From: Hirsutella rhossiliensis
Taxonomy: Eukaryota > Ascomycota > Sordariomycetes > Hypocreales > Ophiocordycipitaceae
Direction: 5' to 3'
Assembly (NCBI RefSeq): GCF_020360975.1
Contig: NW_025408671.1
Location: 3,224,001 to 3,288,000, forward strand
Length of the DNA stretch: 64,000 nucleotides
Numbering within the stretch: the stretch's first letter is position 1; the number at the start of each line of letters is the position of its first letter. This document shows positions 13,039-25,203 of the stretch, in pieces. The notes beneath the pieces are model-generated. The model ran no database searches, was not told the DNA's origin, and was given only the letters and a program-made list of their open reading frames with translations. The position numbers and the translations under genes were made by a program.

Positions 13039-13673
13039 CTGAGGCAACTATCTCGTGTCCCATCCATCACGTTTGACTCGGCCTCCCACGTCATCGGCCC
13101 GCAAGCCGAGACTCGCGCCCCTTCCTTCACCTCTCGCACCGCACCATCGGTCCAGGCGGATAATCGTGATAGCCTCTAGTACCTAGTACCTAGTACCTAT
13201 CTATCTACCTACTTCGTGGAATAGTGCTGCATAGGTAGCCGAGTCGGCATCGCTTGAAGCCCGCTACTCTCCGACGCTAGCACACACTTCCCGGCTTCCA
13301 TTACAATTAGAGACTACTTATCCATGCTGCTCACGACGTGCCCTTTCCAACCCCTTTCGAGCACTCTGCACCCTCGCCACAAGCCAAGCAGCTTCGTGCC
13401 TGCTTCCGAGCCAGTCGCTCGTGCCCCGTCATCAAATGAGTCGCCTTCCCGAGCCTCCAAACGCCAAGTTCCTCAGTTGAAGCCATCCAAGGCATACAAT
13501 GCCTCGTGCTCCCTGTGCAGCGTCCCGCCTCTTACCCAAGGGTGCCGTCGTCATCGTCATAAGTAGTAGCATGTCTCATTACTCCCAGCCGTTTCTAGAC
13601 TCCGAAACCGTGGCAGCTCGTGCAGGCGGTGGCATAGGGCCAAACCCGACAATCGATCCCAAAACCTGGCATC

Positions 13674-16600
13674 CTACTTCTCGGGGATCGGCGACTTTGC
13701 CAGCCTTCCACCTGCGCTCACTCGCTTCTGCAGCCGCGTTTCTCTTTCGCGCTGCAGCTTCTCGTTGTTGGGGGGCAGCGGCGGTAGTCCGTCGCTCGAG
13801 CTCACATTGCTTCTGCCGAGTTTTTGCTCGTAGTATTGCTGCGCAAAGCGCCCTAGCGGGAACGCCGGCAGCGATGCCGGGATCTCGGCCCCGTTCTGTA
13901 TCAGAAGCTCGGCCACGGGAAACGGCACTGCCTTCGCCTCTGGGTCCGACGCGCTCACGCTTGGCGTCGGCGACGGCGAGGCTGGATCCGCCGCCGCCAG
14001 CGCAAGCCAGACGGGGTGTGTCCCTCTCATCTTGTCCACCACGTTGGGATTCGCTCTCAGTGCCAAGGCGTACAACACTTGCTGAATCTCGTTCTTCTTA
14101 ATGGCGGCCAGCAACGTCTCGTCGGCCGTAGCATATCGCGACAGGGTCGACGAGATGGGTTCGACGAATGCTCTCTCCACATACTTGGCAGTGATGAATC
14201 GGAGTCGCTGCTCGCGCGTCGCCTGTGCACTCGGCTTGTTTGGCAATTCGACCTTGGCCTCCCAGACCATGTTGGAAACCCGGTTTCCGATGAGCAGAAG
14301 CACTTCGACGATATCGATGGTAAAGGACTTGATGTCCAGCGTGAGCGACCGCACTTTGCTGATATGCGTGCCCAGCGAGCGATGAATGCCGCTGCACTCG
14401 ATGCAGAGCACGATGCCCAGGTTGATGGACACCCATTCGACCTTGGATCCGGACCCGCAGTCGGCGCACCAATAGTTCCCCTGGTCGGCGTCCCGAACCA
14501 TTTGCAGCAATTTGTCGGGCTTTTCGTCGTACCCCGAGCTGGGCGTCCGCACCATGGTCGGTCTCGCCCCGACCGTGATTCGCCGCAATGGCAGACCGCT
14601 TCCGGCGCTGGAGTGATGATGCGGGTGGTGGGCGCCGTGGCTGAGTGACTGCGTTTTGCCTGTTAGGATGGAGCCGATGTCTCGCTTGACGGACGATTCT
14701 CCGGAACTCTTGCCAGAGCCAACCTTTTCTTGCACCGGTCTCCCCTCCATGGCGCTTTGCAATGCATTGTTTATCGAAACGATCCAGCTGTTCATATCTT
14801 CCTCTGACGTCGCCTGATACACGCGCTTGAAGCTTGGCGTGATGACTTCGAAGCAGAACCTCCGCTCAGCGTTGCGCGCCTCGCGAACCGACGCCATTCG
14901 AAGGTCGATGGGGTCCATGTGAAGATCGAGCCTCTGTTTCCAGTTGCTGTATTCTGACAGCTTACCTTGATCCAGGACAATCCAGAACCTGTAAAGCACG
15001 TAAGCTGCTCGCCATCATCGACCCGGTTCACCTCATCCACTCACTTATGCCAGCCTTGCTTGTTCAATGTGCGCGGGTCCACGTGCCCACCCGGCCTGTT
15101 GAGCGCCCAGAGCAGACCTTCTTTTCGTTGGGTAACGGCCGCTTGTGCCGCATCTCGCTCCTCCAGGTCGCGAATTCCCTTGAACTTGGACGCTTGTACA
15201 GGGCTGCCGACGGCAGGCTGTGCCAAGCTACCGGGAGACCTCGAGAGCTCCACGCCATGGCCGACATTCGCCTGGCCACTCCCAATCGCGATGGCGTTCT
15301 TAACTTGGGATCCCGTACTGTCCGCGCGACCGAGCTCCGAATCAGAGACGTTGCCGGCATTCCCATTCGCCGGCGAAACAATGGGGATCGAGCTGCCGAT
15401 GCTCGCTTGCTCGGGCTCCATGTAGGGCGTATTGCTCTTCTCCAAGACGCGCCTCTTCTCTTCGCGTTCGCGGCGACGATACTGATATTCTTTGTCGGCG
15501 TCCTGGACTTCGCTTGAGAGGGCCTCGAGCTGTGGTAGGAATCCTTCAATCTTCTTGGCAGTGGCGAGGAAGCCCTTTGTTTGCGCATCAGCGTATTTGG
15601 TCAGGTGGGAAAGGACCTCCTGGTCTTTGCGACCGCCATGGAGGTCCTGCATGAAACTAGAATAGTCAAATCTCTTGAGCTCAAAGTTGCGCCGCTTGTT
15701 CTGGTACTTGGAGTCGCTCTCGGCAAGCTTCTTAGCCTTGACCGAGTCTTGACGTTGACCAAGATAGCGCGACACGTAGGCGTAGTAGTCTTTGCTCTCT
15801 TCCTCGAAGTCTCGCTTCTTGGACTCGGCCTGTTTGATGTCGAACTGGTAGAGCTTGTTGATGGGTTCAATGATGATCTTCTGTAGGTTGACAGTGTTTT
15901 GTCGCTCGTAGGTTAGGACTTCACGGGCAATCTTGTCAAAGTAATGTTCCAGGGCCGGCTGTACAGCGTTGGCGTTTGTCGCGGAAGCCTCGCGCAGGGC
16001 TTCCATGAAGGCAACAAATGCATCGTTGGCTTCGATCTGAGCCAGGTGAGCCTGTTCCGCTCGTTTCAAAACCTTCTTCATCTGTGTGCGCATGTTGCCT
16101 GTTTTCTGCTCCAGGGCTTTGAGAGTTGCGCGGAAAACGGGTCCGTCGTCGCTGACCGTGACATCGTCGCCAGGTCTGGGACAGGTAACATCCACCCTCA
16201 CGGGTTCTTTGCCCAGCGGTGACACTGCAATTCCGATGGTGTCGTTCGGGGGCAGAAGTGGAGAGACTGGTTCGTCGACATCGACGCCACCAGTGAGTCG
16301 AGAGTCGACGGACTGTGATGAGGCAACGCGGATTTTGGGGGGCGCTGCCAGGAGGAAGGGCGGCGACGGCGAGCCGGGGTGGCTCAGAGCCGAGCTTGCG
16401 CCTGTAGAGGATGTCAACGATGCCTGTGACCTGATTCGTCCGTCGAGTAGACGCACTTGAAACCCAGTAGGAAAAGCTGGCGAGGGCGATAAGACGGTGT
16501 CCTCGCGAGTCGTACTCAACAAACTAAGCACAGCGTCAGCGTTGCGCGCCCATCGAGGTGGGGAAGCGTCAAGTAGCAGACAGCACGGGAGCAATCTTAC

Positions 16601-17338
16601 ACTGCAAGAGTTTCTCCAGCCGCCCCATCGGTCTTCCGAAGCCTTTGGGGGCCTCCACTTCCACGTCCACTCAAAGGATACCGAGGAGCTGCCGTTTGTG
16701 GTGTAGTCACCTACCAGGTCCACGTTTGCATTTTTATGAAGGTTGGGGTCGGCATGGAATTCTCGCGTGACAAGATTCTCGACTTCGCGCGTGGTGGAGG
16801 CGCAGACGTAGGTGAGACCTGAGATGTTTGTGTCTATGGGTACGGGGGTGGTGTCTGCGGCCGTCGCGTTGGCTGCAAGAGCCTGCTGCGACTGGCGCAT
16901 GACAAAGGTAAAGGTGAAGATGAGCTCGTCATCGTTGCTCAGCTTGAGGAGGAAGGCCGGGGTCGAGGTAGACGGCTCGGGGTCCTGGAGGGCGAGGTCA
17001 GCGGCAACGGGCGCAAAGCGAAACGCATCGCGGGGCTGTTTGCGAGACGGACCTGGACGTATTCTATGGGGGCAGCATCGCCGACGGGCCGGGAGACGGA
17101 TAGTCTGCTTGCTGGGAATGCATTGGAAACTATGTTGAGAGAGCTGCGCTTCCGCGGGTTCGTGACGACGAGAGACGAGATGGTCACTGTTTGTGAATGA
17201 CGGTCAGCCTCGAGCCGAGCGCAGAGAGGGGGTTCGGAAGGACACGAGCGACCGAGGCAGGTAGCGAGACGTACATCGACTCTGGTCCCTGAGGAAGAGG
17301 GCGGCGCCGTCGTCGGGCCTGCTGCTGACGTTGCCCAT
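13674..17338 (-). CDS. csx2: BAR-PH-ArfGAP protein (Csx2-like)
   Basis: Predicted GTPase-activating protein for Arf, acting on membrane traffic or endocytosis. Exons 17275-17338, 17053-17186, 16601-16984, 16457-16523, 15045-16401 and 13674-14988; introns 88, 68, 77, 55 and 56 bp; product 1106 aa. N-terminus MGNVSSRPDDGAALFLRDQSR and a conserved beta-rich region (to about 210) precede a BAR-type coiled coil (about 290-530; KALEQKTGNMRTQMKKVLKR, SRYLGQRQDSVKAKKLAESD), a PH domain (about 642-755) and an ArfGAP zinc finger with C843-X2-C846-X17-C864-X2-C867 (YWCADCGSG... LCIECSGIHRSLGTHISKVR). Ankyrin-like sequence follows (about 950-1005). Intron 2 uses an unusual GTCCGT donor. Exon 4 is read in a different frame from the uninterrupted ORF that spans introns 3 and 4; I prefer the spliced reading because it gives FVEYDSRGHRLIALASFSYW, which agrees with remembered fungal relatives. 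Confidence 0.92.
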
Positions 17339-17675
17339 GTCGACGAGGGCTGGGTGGCGACCGAATCCGACGATGGGGCCAAGCTCATGTACACACAGCG
17401 CGGGGCTTATGCTGTGAGCAAGAGGGCGGGCGTCGTCATTTGGGGGGGACGGGGTTGCGAGCAGAAGCTCGAGCGGGTAGCAATGAGCAGCAATGAGCAG
17501 CAATTAAGGGATGCGGTGGTGGTGGGCGGCGGGCGTCGACAGCATCTGACCGAGCGGATGCGAGAGGACAAAGGGGAGCGGGCGGGATGCGGCATCTGGG
17601 GGATTGCTCACGGGGGACGAGGCGGGACGGGAGGCGCAGATCTGGTTGTATCGGGCGACTTTTGGCCACGCGCCG
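17339..17675. other. Promoter side of the ArfGAP gene
   Basis: Upstream region of the minus-strand ArfGAP gene, now ended at 17676 by the inverted-repeat element. No gene is visible. Confidence 0.5.
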
Positions 17676-17684
17676 CCTTTTGGG

Positions 17685-17803
17685 GGAGTAATCAAACATG
17701 CACTCCTGATTTTCAAACATGCACTCCGACTTAAACCCCATTTGGAAGAGAGCCCCACCAAAATTTGGCGCGGCGCGTTCCCAACGCCGTGGCCGCCGCG
17801 GCT
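17685..17803. repeat. Left terminal inverted repeat of the 952-bp element
   Basis: Starts GGAGTAATCAAACATGCACT and is identical over 119 bp to the reverse complement of 18518-18636. It contains an internal direct repeat of CAAACATGCACTCC. Confidence 0.95.
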
Positions 17804-17937
17804 TGCCGCCGGCGCCAGGCCACCTCTGCACACACGTTCGTTCGTTTTGAAGCCATCGTTTTGAAGCTATCACCAACTATTCAGCACACCACACCAACGC
17901 CGCCACCGCCGCCGCCGCCTACCGCACAACCGTCACG

Positions 17938-18153
17938 ATGAATTCGACCGATCGCAACATGAATACAAACAGACGATGCCCTCACTTCCACAGGCGCCGC
18001 CGGCTCACAGGGTACTACGTAATGCCACCGCCTACAACACATGTGCCTGTATACACACAGGCGCCGCCGGCGGCATCGTACGTCTACCCGATGCCACCTA
18101 CGCCCTCACAGTGGCAGCAGGGCCGCCCCCTCGGCACAGGGACATCACGATAG
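17938..18153 (+). other. Short ORF inside the inverted-repeat element
   Basis: A 71-codon ORF (MNSTDRNMNTNRRCP...) rich in Pro, Thr and Tyr, with repeated PPT/PPA motifs. It has no recognisable transposase or other domain, and an overlapping frame (17976-18353) is open for longer. It could be captured host sequence, a small cargo protein or chance. I do not call it a gene. Confidence 0.2.
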
Positions 18154-18517
18154 CTGCCTGTGGGCACAGCCGCCGGTACAGTCGCAAGGGACGGCAAGGA
18201 GCCTGCCCGACAGCCAGGGGATCAGAGGACACGGCGCCATACAATTTTGGTAGGCAGGCCGGGCATACGTTCGTCCCTTACGTGCCTCGTCCTCCGCCGC
18301 GTCAGACGGATCAGACGGATCCTACGGATCCTCCGGCACCGTCACAGTCATAGTCACGGCGTTGATTGATCTCACGGGCGGTAGTCAAAGGTGTGCACAT
18401 TGTATATATATCGGAAAATAGGTCGGGCCGGGCGTATTGATATATTTGAACGACTCCAAGGAACGCAGCTTCCAGCGTTGGTGATAATTAAATGCTGATT
18501 GAATGCGACCGGGCGGC

Positions 18518-18636
18518 AGCCGCGGCGGCCACGGCGTTGGGAACGCGCCGCGCCAAATTTTGGTGGGGCTCTCTTCCAAATGGGGTTTAAGTCGGAGTGC
18601 ATGTTTGAAAATCAGGAGTGCATGTTTGATTACTCC
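18518..18636. repeat. Right terminal inverted repeat of the 952-bp element
   Basis: Perfect reverse complement of 17685-17803; ends ATGTTTGATTACTCC. Confidence 0.95.
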
Positions 18637-18644
18637 TTTTGGGG

Positions 18645-20950
18645 ATTGCACCTGCTTGCAAGGAGGTTCCTTCCCCGGGGAGCCACCAGGCGCGTGGCTG
18701 TACTTTGGTTGGTCTGGTGTGGCGGCGACAAGGTACCTTGGCCCAACGCCCTGGGAACCGGCTACGCGAGGTACCCTGGGCACGACGGGCGCGGGCAGCC
18801 TCGTGTACCTCTGCATTGCGTCAAAGGCACCTGCCCTGCTGCCTATCTTGCTTGGCTGGTTATGGCTGGTAGGGCGGAGTAACCTACAGTACGGGGCAGA
18901 TTGCTAGGAGCGCGAGGCATGTCTCACCCAAGTCAAGCTCTCCGCCTCGACTACCCCGTACAAGGGACCTTTGCTGGGGCCCACGATCCGAGGTGACTTT
19001 GGGCAAAGATTAACCCACAGCCGTGCTGGACAAGCTTAACATTACTCCTCCAAGTGTGACCTCTTGTCTTGGCCAGGATGGAACGTGTGGTTGTTGATGT
19101 CCCCCAACCGGTGCATTGACGGCAGCGCTGAGCCGGACACCTGCGTCAAGGTAATGGGTCCTGTAAGGGTTGAGTCGCTGGAAAAGGCAAAAGGGCTGTG
19201 GCTGCAGCTCGTCCGTCTATGTATAGCAGCAAAAGCTTGTTTGCGCCTCGCTGTGTAGCACCGACGAGGCCCTAGGCACAAAATGATGTAGGACAAGGTG
19301 CCCCACGAAGGGTACGACGCATGGAGAGCAACAGGGTTTCTGGATCTGGCGAAGCCATTGCCGTGCTTGTACTGCCATCTCCATGGCCTCGTAGGGAGGA
19401 GGTATGTAATCTTGCATGGGAACCGGCTCTGTTCCCAGGCTGCCAGGGTACCGAGGAGCTTGCTGGCCCGACTCATACAGAGACAGGCCGGTTCTGAACA
19501 ATAACACCTTGAGGCTTCAAGTATAAGCCGTCTCAACTTGCCCGTGACGACATTGTACCGCTGGACCACGACATGGCACGATCCATCGGGGTATTGCGTC
19601 CTGTATGACTTGAGCCTTCTGCACATGGTGCGATCCCGTCTCGGCAAAGTCATCTGATGGGGGTGTTGGGGTCGAATGTCGCTACCAGTAGCGCGTGATG
19701 GTTTCTTTGTCCCTGGGGTTGACAATGCAGGCGGGAAGAAAGACTTTGCGCCGTGGGCAGCAGGGGCGTGACGCCAACAAGTGACATCCGAGAGAAAGCT
19801 TGCATGGCGTCGTGAGGCGCAAGGGTGCGAGTTCCTGCAACTCGGTTGGGGCGAGGAGACGGGTTGGCCTCTTACTGCCACGAGGCGACGCTCAAAGGCA
19901 CTATCATCAGCAAGACTTGATAAGCGCTCGTGCATCTTCTCCGCGTTTGTGCCGCGATGCGTTGCCATGCGCCCGATGCTACCCCGGACCCTCTGAATTC
20001 CGGCGCCCGACCGGATGTAAGTAGGTAAGTACCCAAGGCACTTAGCAACTTGGGCCTAGATTGCATTTACGGCATATCAGTGTGTTGTTCGCCGACCCGA
20101 GGAAGTCCCACTAAGCAAGGCACTTGCTGCTGGTACTCCGTGCTGCCTGCGGAGTACCTGCACCTTGAGCAGAGGAATCCCTTTCCTAGCCGCCGCAGTT
20201 CGGGTGGGAAACCCCCCTACAGAGTACATGTCTGGGCAATGAGACCGACCTCGGCGCACGAGCCAGGTGGACGACTCTCTTGACCTCGTTGTGGCGCTTT
20301 GCGTCTTTGTTGCCAGCGCGTTGCTCTGGCAGAAGCCACCTCAAAACAATGCTTCACTCTCCCCGAGTAATGCGGCCTCGGTCGGTGCCTTGCCCAGTCA
20401 GGTATCCAAACTTGGCTACCCAAAGCACCCCAGCCAGGTAAATAAGCAGCAGAAAAAGTGTTTTGTCTTGTTTTCCTGTCGTTTCGTGTTTCCAGAGTGC
20501 CTGCGCTCGGATGGCATGACGTCGAGACCAACTCCGTCCCTTGGCGCCGCGATTGCTCCCCATGTACCGATCGGGTATCCAATCGTCCGACCATGGCTGC
20601 CGGGGGACGTGACGGCTACCTCGTTGTTTATCAACAGCTGTCGACGACCTTCCCACCACGTACGGGCATTCGTAGCCCAATCAAGCCAAACCCCATCTAC
20701 ACTCTCGGCTCCCTCTCTGTCCACTACCGTTTCATGCTCGACTCCGCCAGACCACTTGCCGCCACATATATTCTCCTCTCGTGCCATCGTCGCACCCGCC
20801 GCCGCGTCCCCGTCGCCAACATTGCCCTGACTGTCTCGCCAACACCCACATCGGCTCGCTGCGACCCCCGACCGCAGGCGTTCCTGGTCATGACCCAGTG
20901 CGTTCGAAATCGCCCGAGGCATCACCCCGCCGCCTGAAGCCGCCTTCGAC
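18645..20950. other. Intergenic region, no supportable gene
   Basis: The longest ORF is minus-strand 19042-19968 (308 codons), of biased composition and without recognised motifs; I could not assemble a convincing gene. Repeats of the GGTACC type are scattered. The last 450 bp are C-rich and CT-rich, probably the leader of the Munc13-like gene. Confidence 0.5.
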
Positions 20951-23900
20951 ATGTCGACGTCTTCTCGCCAGTCGTGGCAGCCCGGCCGCCGCTTCAAGCA
21001 CCGAAGCAAAGACTCGGGCAGGGTGCGCGCTCCCTCGCGTGCGCGCTCCCAGCTCCTCGTTGTCGAGCACGACGAGGCCCGCAGCTTCGCCCTGCGAACC
21101 GCCTACCTCCACTACCTGCTGCAGCCCAAGGCCAAGCGGAAGCAATACGTTCCCGCCCCCCGCCAGCCTGCGCGATCGCACACGAGTGTTGGACAGCTTG
21201 TCCAGGAATATGTCTCCGGCAGCTCCTCCAGCCTCAAGCTTCCGCATAGCTTCGCCGGTCAGCTGCTCGACCGGGTCAGCGGCGTCTTGAGGGGCAGCGA
21301 AACGCTCCCCGGTTTCAACGACGCGGCCGTCAAGCGGAGTTTCGCCGAAGCATATACCGCCTTTTCCGAAAAGGCCTTCCGCAAGACCATGGAAAAGGAG
21401 AGAAAATTCGAGCCTCTGGTCCTCATTTTCTACTCTGCCGCCACAAAGGCCGCCCAAAAGGGACGCGCCCCCGACGACGACTCGTGGAAGTTCCTTCCCG
21501 ACCGCCACCTAGCCTTGTTCGTCCGCCTCGCCGCCCACATCTTGCGACAACACGGCCACGACCGCGACCGGCCCGAGCTCATGTCCAGGGTTCAGTCGTT
21601 GGAGAGCAAGCTTCTCACAAACGATCAAAATCTGGCAGAGACGGGCTCCGACGGAGCTGGCACCACTGTCGAGGTGGTCGTGCCCTTGAGCTACGATGTC
21701 AAGGACATGCCCATGGTCCAGGTCGTGGCTGCCATCTTTGGTTTGAGCCTCTCGGACGTGCAGGCCGAGATCAACGACAACCGCCCCGTCTGGACAGAAG
21801 AGGCCGCTCTGAAGGACCTCAAGGCATACCAACTTCGACTCAACTCGGACAAGCCCGGTGCCCTGAGGAGCCAAGACTTTGGTAGCCAAGACGGCTTCAA
21901 CGAATGGAAGAAGTCCGAGGCGCCGCATCTGTCGCAGATGATGCTCGACATCCTGACCGCCAAGCCGGAGCTGGCCAAGAAGGCGGCCAGCCGCGTTGAG
22001 AAGCCCCTACCGAGTCGGCCGCAGTCCGTCTACGAAGATGACCAGGCGTGCGCGAGCCCGAGCCGGCCCCTCTCTCTCTTTGGGGAGGGGATGTTGGGGT
22101 TCGACCCAGCCCTCGGCCTCAGCTCTTTATCCATTGATGCCGAGGCCGGTGGCACCAGGGCTGTCGAGGAACCCATCTACACCTTTATTCCCCCAGATCC
22201 CAGGGCATTTTACAAGTACATCCTCCAGCATGCCATGGCCTTTGACCAGCTCCATGCCGGCCCGGAATTGGACTACCAGCCGCTCTCCAAGCAGTCCATG
22301 GAGCTGATGACGGAGCTCTGTGTGCGATGGCGCGTGCCTCAGTCGGCCCGACTGATTGCTCCCCTCGAAGTAGCGGCCCGCAAGTTCCTGGACCGGGAGA
22401 TAGTTCCCACCGAGCTGGATGCCATATTCGACTTCGTCAAATTGCCATTGCCCGAGGCCAAGAAGCCTCCTCACATATCCCAATACTCGGCGCCCCTGGC
22501 CGAACTCGACCCGAGCCGATGGACAGTTTACGACTTCGCCGTCTATCAGCAGACCCTGCAGGGCCTGCACGACACGCTCCTGCGCGAGCTCTACGATCTC
22601 ATGGAGAAGTGCTATGATACAAAACCGCCAGACATTGCCGCCGTCATGTTCATTCTGGACAGTCACATTGGCAGCGATCCAATCTTCACCCCCAACCCTT
22701 CCGCCCAGGCCGAGTTCACGGGTCATCTGGAACAGGGCCTCGCCCAACGAGCCGCAGACGTCTACCGGGACTACATGGAGAAGGAGATACCGGCTCACAA
22801 GGAGGAATGGGAATTCGGCCACATTGTCAATCTGGGCAAGTCGGTCACGAAGCTATGCGATCGGATCCGGAAGCGGTACAAGAAGAACCCCTTGATTATG
22901 GGCGTCAACCCGCTCGAGATCTTCGTCGCGGAGGTGCTCCCCAGCTTCGAACAGGATGCCGGTGCGATTATCGAGGCCATAATAGGCGGCGCTGGCGAGA
23001 AGGGCGACGAGATTGCCATCCAAGATGGCTTCGAACTGTACAGAGAGTTGGTTGAGATCCGCCGTATCCACCAGGAATCGCTTCCCGACGTCCCGTTTGC
23101 ATTCAACATCGAAGACAAGCTTGCTGGCTTCGTGTGGCGCTGGATTCGCAATGCGGAAGCGAAGATGGCAGAGTTTGTTAGCGAGGCCATCAAACAGGAC
23201 CAGTTCCAAGTACGGCCAGAGGGTCCGGACCAGATACCCCAGGACTCCGAGCGGCATAGCGTATCCGTCATCGATCTCTTCATGCTCTTCAACCAGACCG
23301 TCGACCAAGTCTTTGCGCTGCAGTGGGACAACGACGAGCATCACGCGAGGTTCATGACGGCGCTGGCACGAATAGCCGCGTCGGGCATCGGTCATTACTG
23401 CGACATTGTCGAGCAGCGATTCGCCAAGGAGATGGACCGCCTGTCGGCCGAAGAGTTGGCGTCGCAAACAAGAACGGCGCAGGAGAAGTGGATGCAGATG
23501 GCAAAAGACGCGTGGAGCACCAAGGAGAAGCTTGAGCCATTTCAGTTTTATCCCGAGGTAAGTGACATTGAGTCGGTGACCATATCCGCAGGTGGCTGAC
23601 GCTCAGGCCACAGTCCTTTGTGAAGCTCAACAACGTTGAGTACGCCATGCAAGAGCTTGACAAGTTGGAAAAGAGCATGAACTCGGAGGCATGCGCCATG
23701 GTGCTGGAGCAGGTTGACGGCCCAAAGAAGACGACGCGCAAGCCCAGTATATATACCTTTACCATCAAGGTTGTCGAGGCCGAGGACCTCAAGGCTTGCG
23801 ATCCCAGCGGGTACAGCGACCCCTACATCGTCTTCGGCGACGAATATCAGAAGCGCCTGCACAAGACACGAGTCATATACCGCAACCTCAACCCACGGTG

Positions 23901-25203
23901 GGACGAGTCCTTTGATATCACTGTGCAAGGCCCGGTCAATGTCATAGCGACCGCGTGGGATTACGACACCTTTGGCGACCACGATTATGTGGGCCGCACG
24001 TCGCTCAAGTTGGACCCAGTGCACTTTGGCGATTACCTCCCTCGCGAGTTTTGGCTCGATTTGGACTCGCAGGGCCGACTACTGATCAGGGTCAGCATGG
24101 AGGGGGAGCGAGACGACATAGAGTTCCATTTCGGAAAGGCCTTTCGCCACCTCAAGAGGACGGAAAGGGACATGGTAAGAAAGATAACGGACAAGGTACG
24201 TGCAAGGCGATGCCCCCGCCCCTGGTCCAGCGTAATGGCACACCTACTTATGCTCGCGCAGCTCACATCGCAGATCAACGCGACATTGTCCCACGAGACG
24301 CTTCGGAGTCTGCTGGGGACAGGCGGCATTGGTGCTTCGGTGACGAGCCTGTGGAAGAAGCGAGCATCGACCATACCCGTGACGACGCCGAGCCAGATTG
24401 AGGGGGCTCTCACGCCTCTGTTTGCGTACTTTGACGAAAACTTTGCCATTATGAAGCAGACGTTGACGGACGCCACCATGACGGCCGTCATGGCGCGACT
24501 TTGGAAGGAAGTGCTGATGACAATGGAAAATCTCCTGGTGCCACCTCTTTCGGAGAAGCCGTCAGCCAAGAGGCCGCTCACTCGCAAGGAGCTCGACGTG
24601 GTGTTTCACTGGCTCGGGATGCTCTTTGCCTTTTTCAATGCCAGGGACGAACAGTCCGGGGAGCAGCTGGGAGTGCCGGCCGAGGTGCTCAAATCGCCTA
24701 AGTGGCACGACTTGGCATCGCTCAACTTCTTCTATTTTGAGGACTCGCCCAGCCTGATCCGCGAGTCGGAGCGCATGGCGTCGACGGCGGCGCAGCAGGC
24801 GCAGCAGGCTCTGCAGCGGCAGGACGCGCTGCAGAACCGCATGTCGGCGCCGGCGAGTTTCGGGGCCAGCATGGGCAACGTCGGCGCGTTTGCGAGCATG
24901 GGGACCATAAGGCGCGGCAAGAGCATCATGATGAGCCGCAACCTGGGGACGATGCGCAAGGCCAAGGAGGCGAAGCGGCGGGAGGCGCAGGCGGACCCGA
25001 GCGACGACATGATTCTGCGTATTCTTCGCATGCGGCCCGAGGCAGGGCAATACCTCAAGGAGAGGCACCGTCAGAAGGAGCGGCAAGCGGCGACGGCGGC
25101 GGCGGCTCTGATTGTGAGGAACAGCGTCGTGCAGGGGTGGAACACGGGGCTCGGCAACACGACAACGGGACAGCTGGGGCGGAGGAACCTGCCCCGACGA
25201 TAG
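20951..25203 (+). CDS. ync13: Munc13-like MUN/C2 domain protein (Ync13-type)
   Basis: Fungal relative of Unc13/Munc13 that acts in vesicle exocytosis; S. pombe Ync13 supports cell-wall integrity during septation. Exons 20951-23557, 23614-24195 and 24262-25203; introns 56 and 66 bp (GTAAGT and GTACGT donors); product 1376 aa. The first 869 residues are largely helical and contain the MUN/MHD1 region. A C2 domain follows (about 917-1035: YTFTIKVVEAEDLKACDPSGY, SDPYIVF, WDESF, WDYDTFGDHDYVG). It keeps the acidic loop residues expected for calcium binding (ACD, SDP, DYD). A second helical MHD region lies at about 1065-1190, and the basic, Ala/Gln-rich tail ends in QLGRRNLPRR. No transmembrane segment. 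Start chosen as the first ATG of the conserved-looking frame after an upstream CT-rich leader. Confidence 0.92.

Larger units (their letters stand above)
12280..13673. other. Intergenic region with short tandem repeats
   Basis: 1.4 kb between the kinase start (minus strand, 12279) and the 3' end of the ArfGAP gene. Apart from the two tandem arrays listed separately and TAGTACC repeats at 13178-13200, no gene is visible. Confidence 0.6.
17685..18636. mobile_element. 952-bp non-autonomous inverted-repeat element (MULE-like or MITE-like)
   Basis: The outer 119 bp (17685-17803) are a perfect inverted copy of 18518-18636. The direct repeat CCTTTTGGGG occurs at 17676-17685 and 18635-18644, overlapping the element ends by one or two bases, so the target-site duplication is 7-10 bp depending on where the end is drawn. 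Long inverted repeats with 8-11 bp duplications are characteristic of Mutator-like elements. The interior (714 bp) has no transposase; it carries short Pro/Thr/His-rich ORFs only (for example 17938-18153) and two copies of an ACAGGCGCCGCCGGC-type motif. Perfect TIR identity suggests a recent insertion or TIR homogenisation. Superfamily assignment is inference. Confidence 0.85.

Noticed and set aside
14940..14975. Possible extra intron in the ArfGAP PH domain (GTAAGC within DQGKLSEYS)
   Set aside because: The donor-like hexamer is inside a conserved PH segment and the frame is continuous on both sides; splicing would remove domain residues.
19042..19968. 308-codon minus-strand ORF
   Set aside because: No recognisable domain, frequent Cys/Arg/Ser of a GC-driven type, and other frames are also open here. 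It may be a lineage-specific gene, but the sequence alone does not support it.
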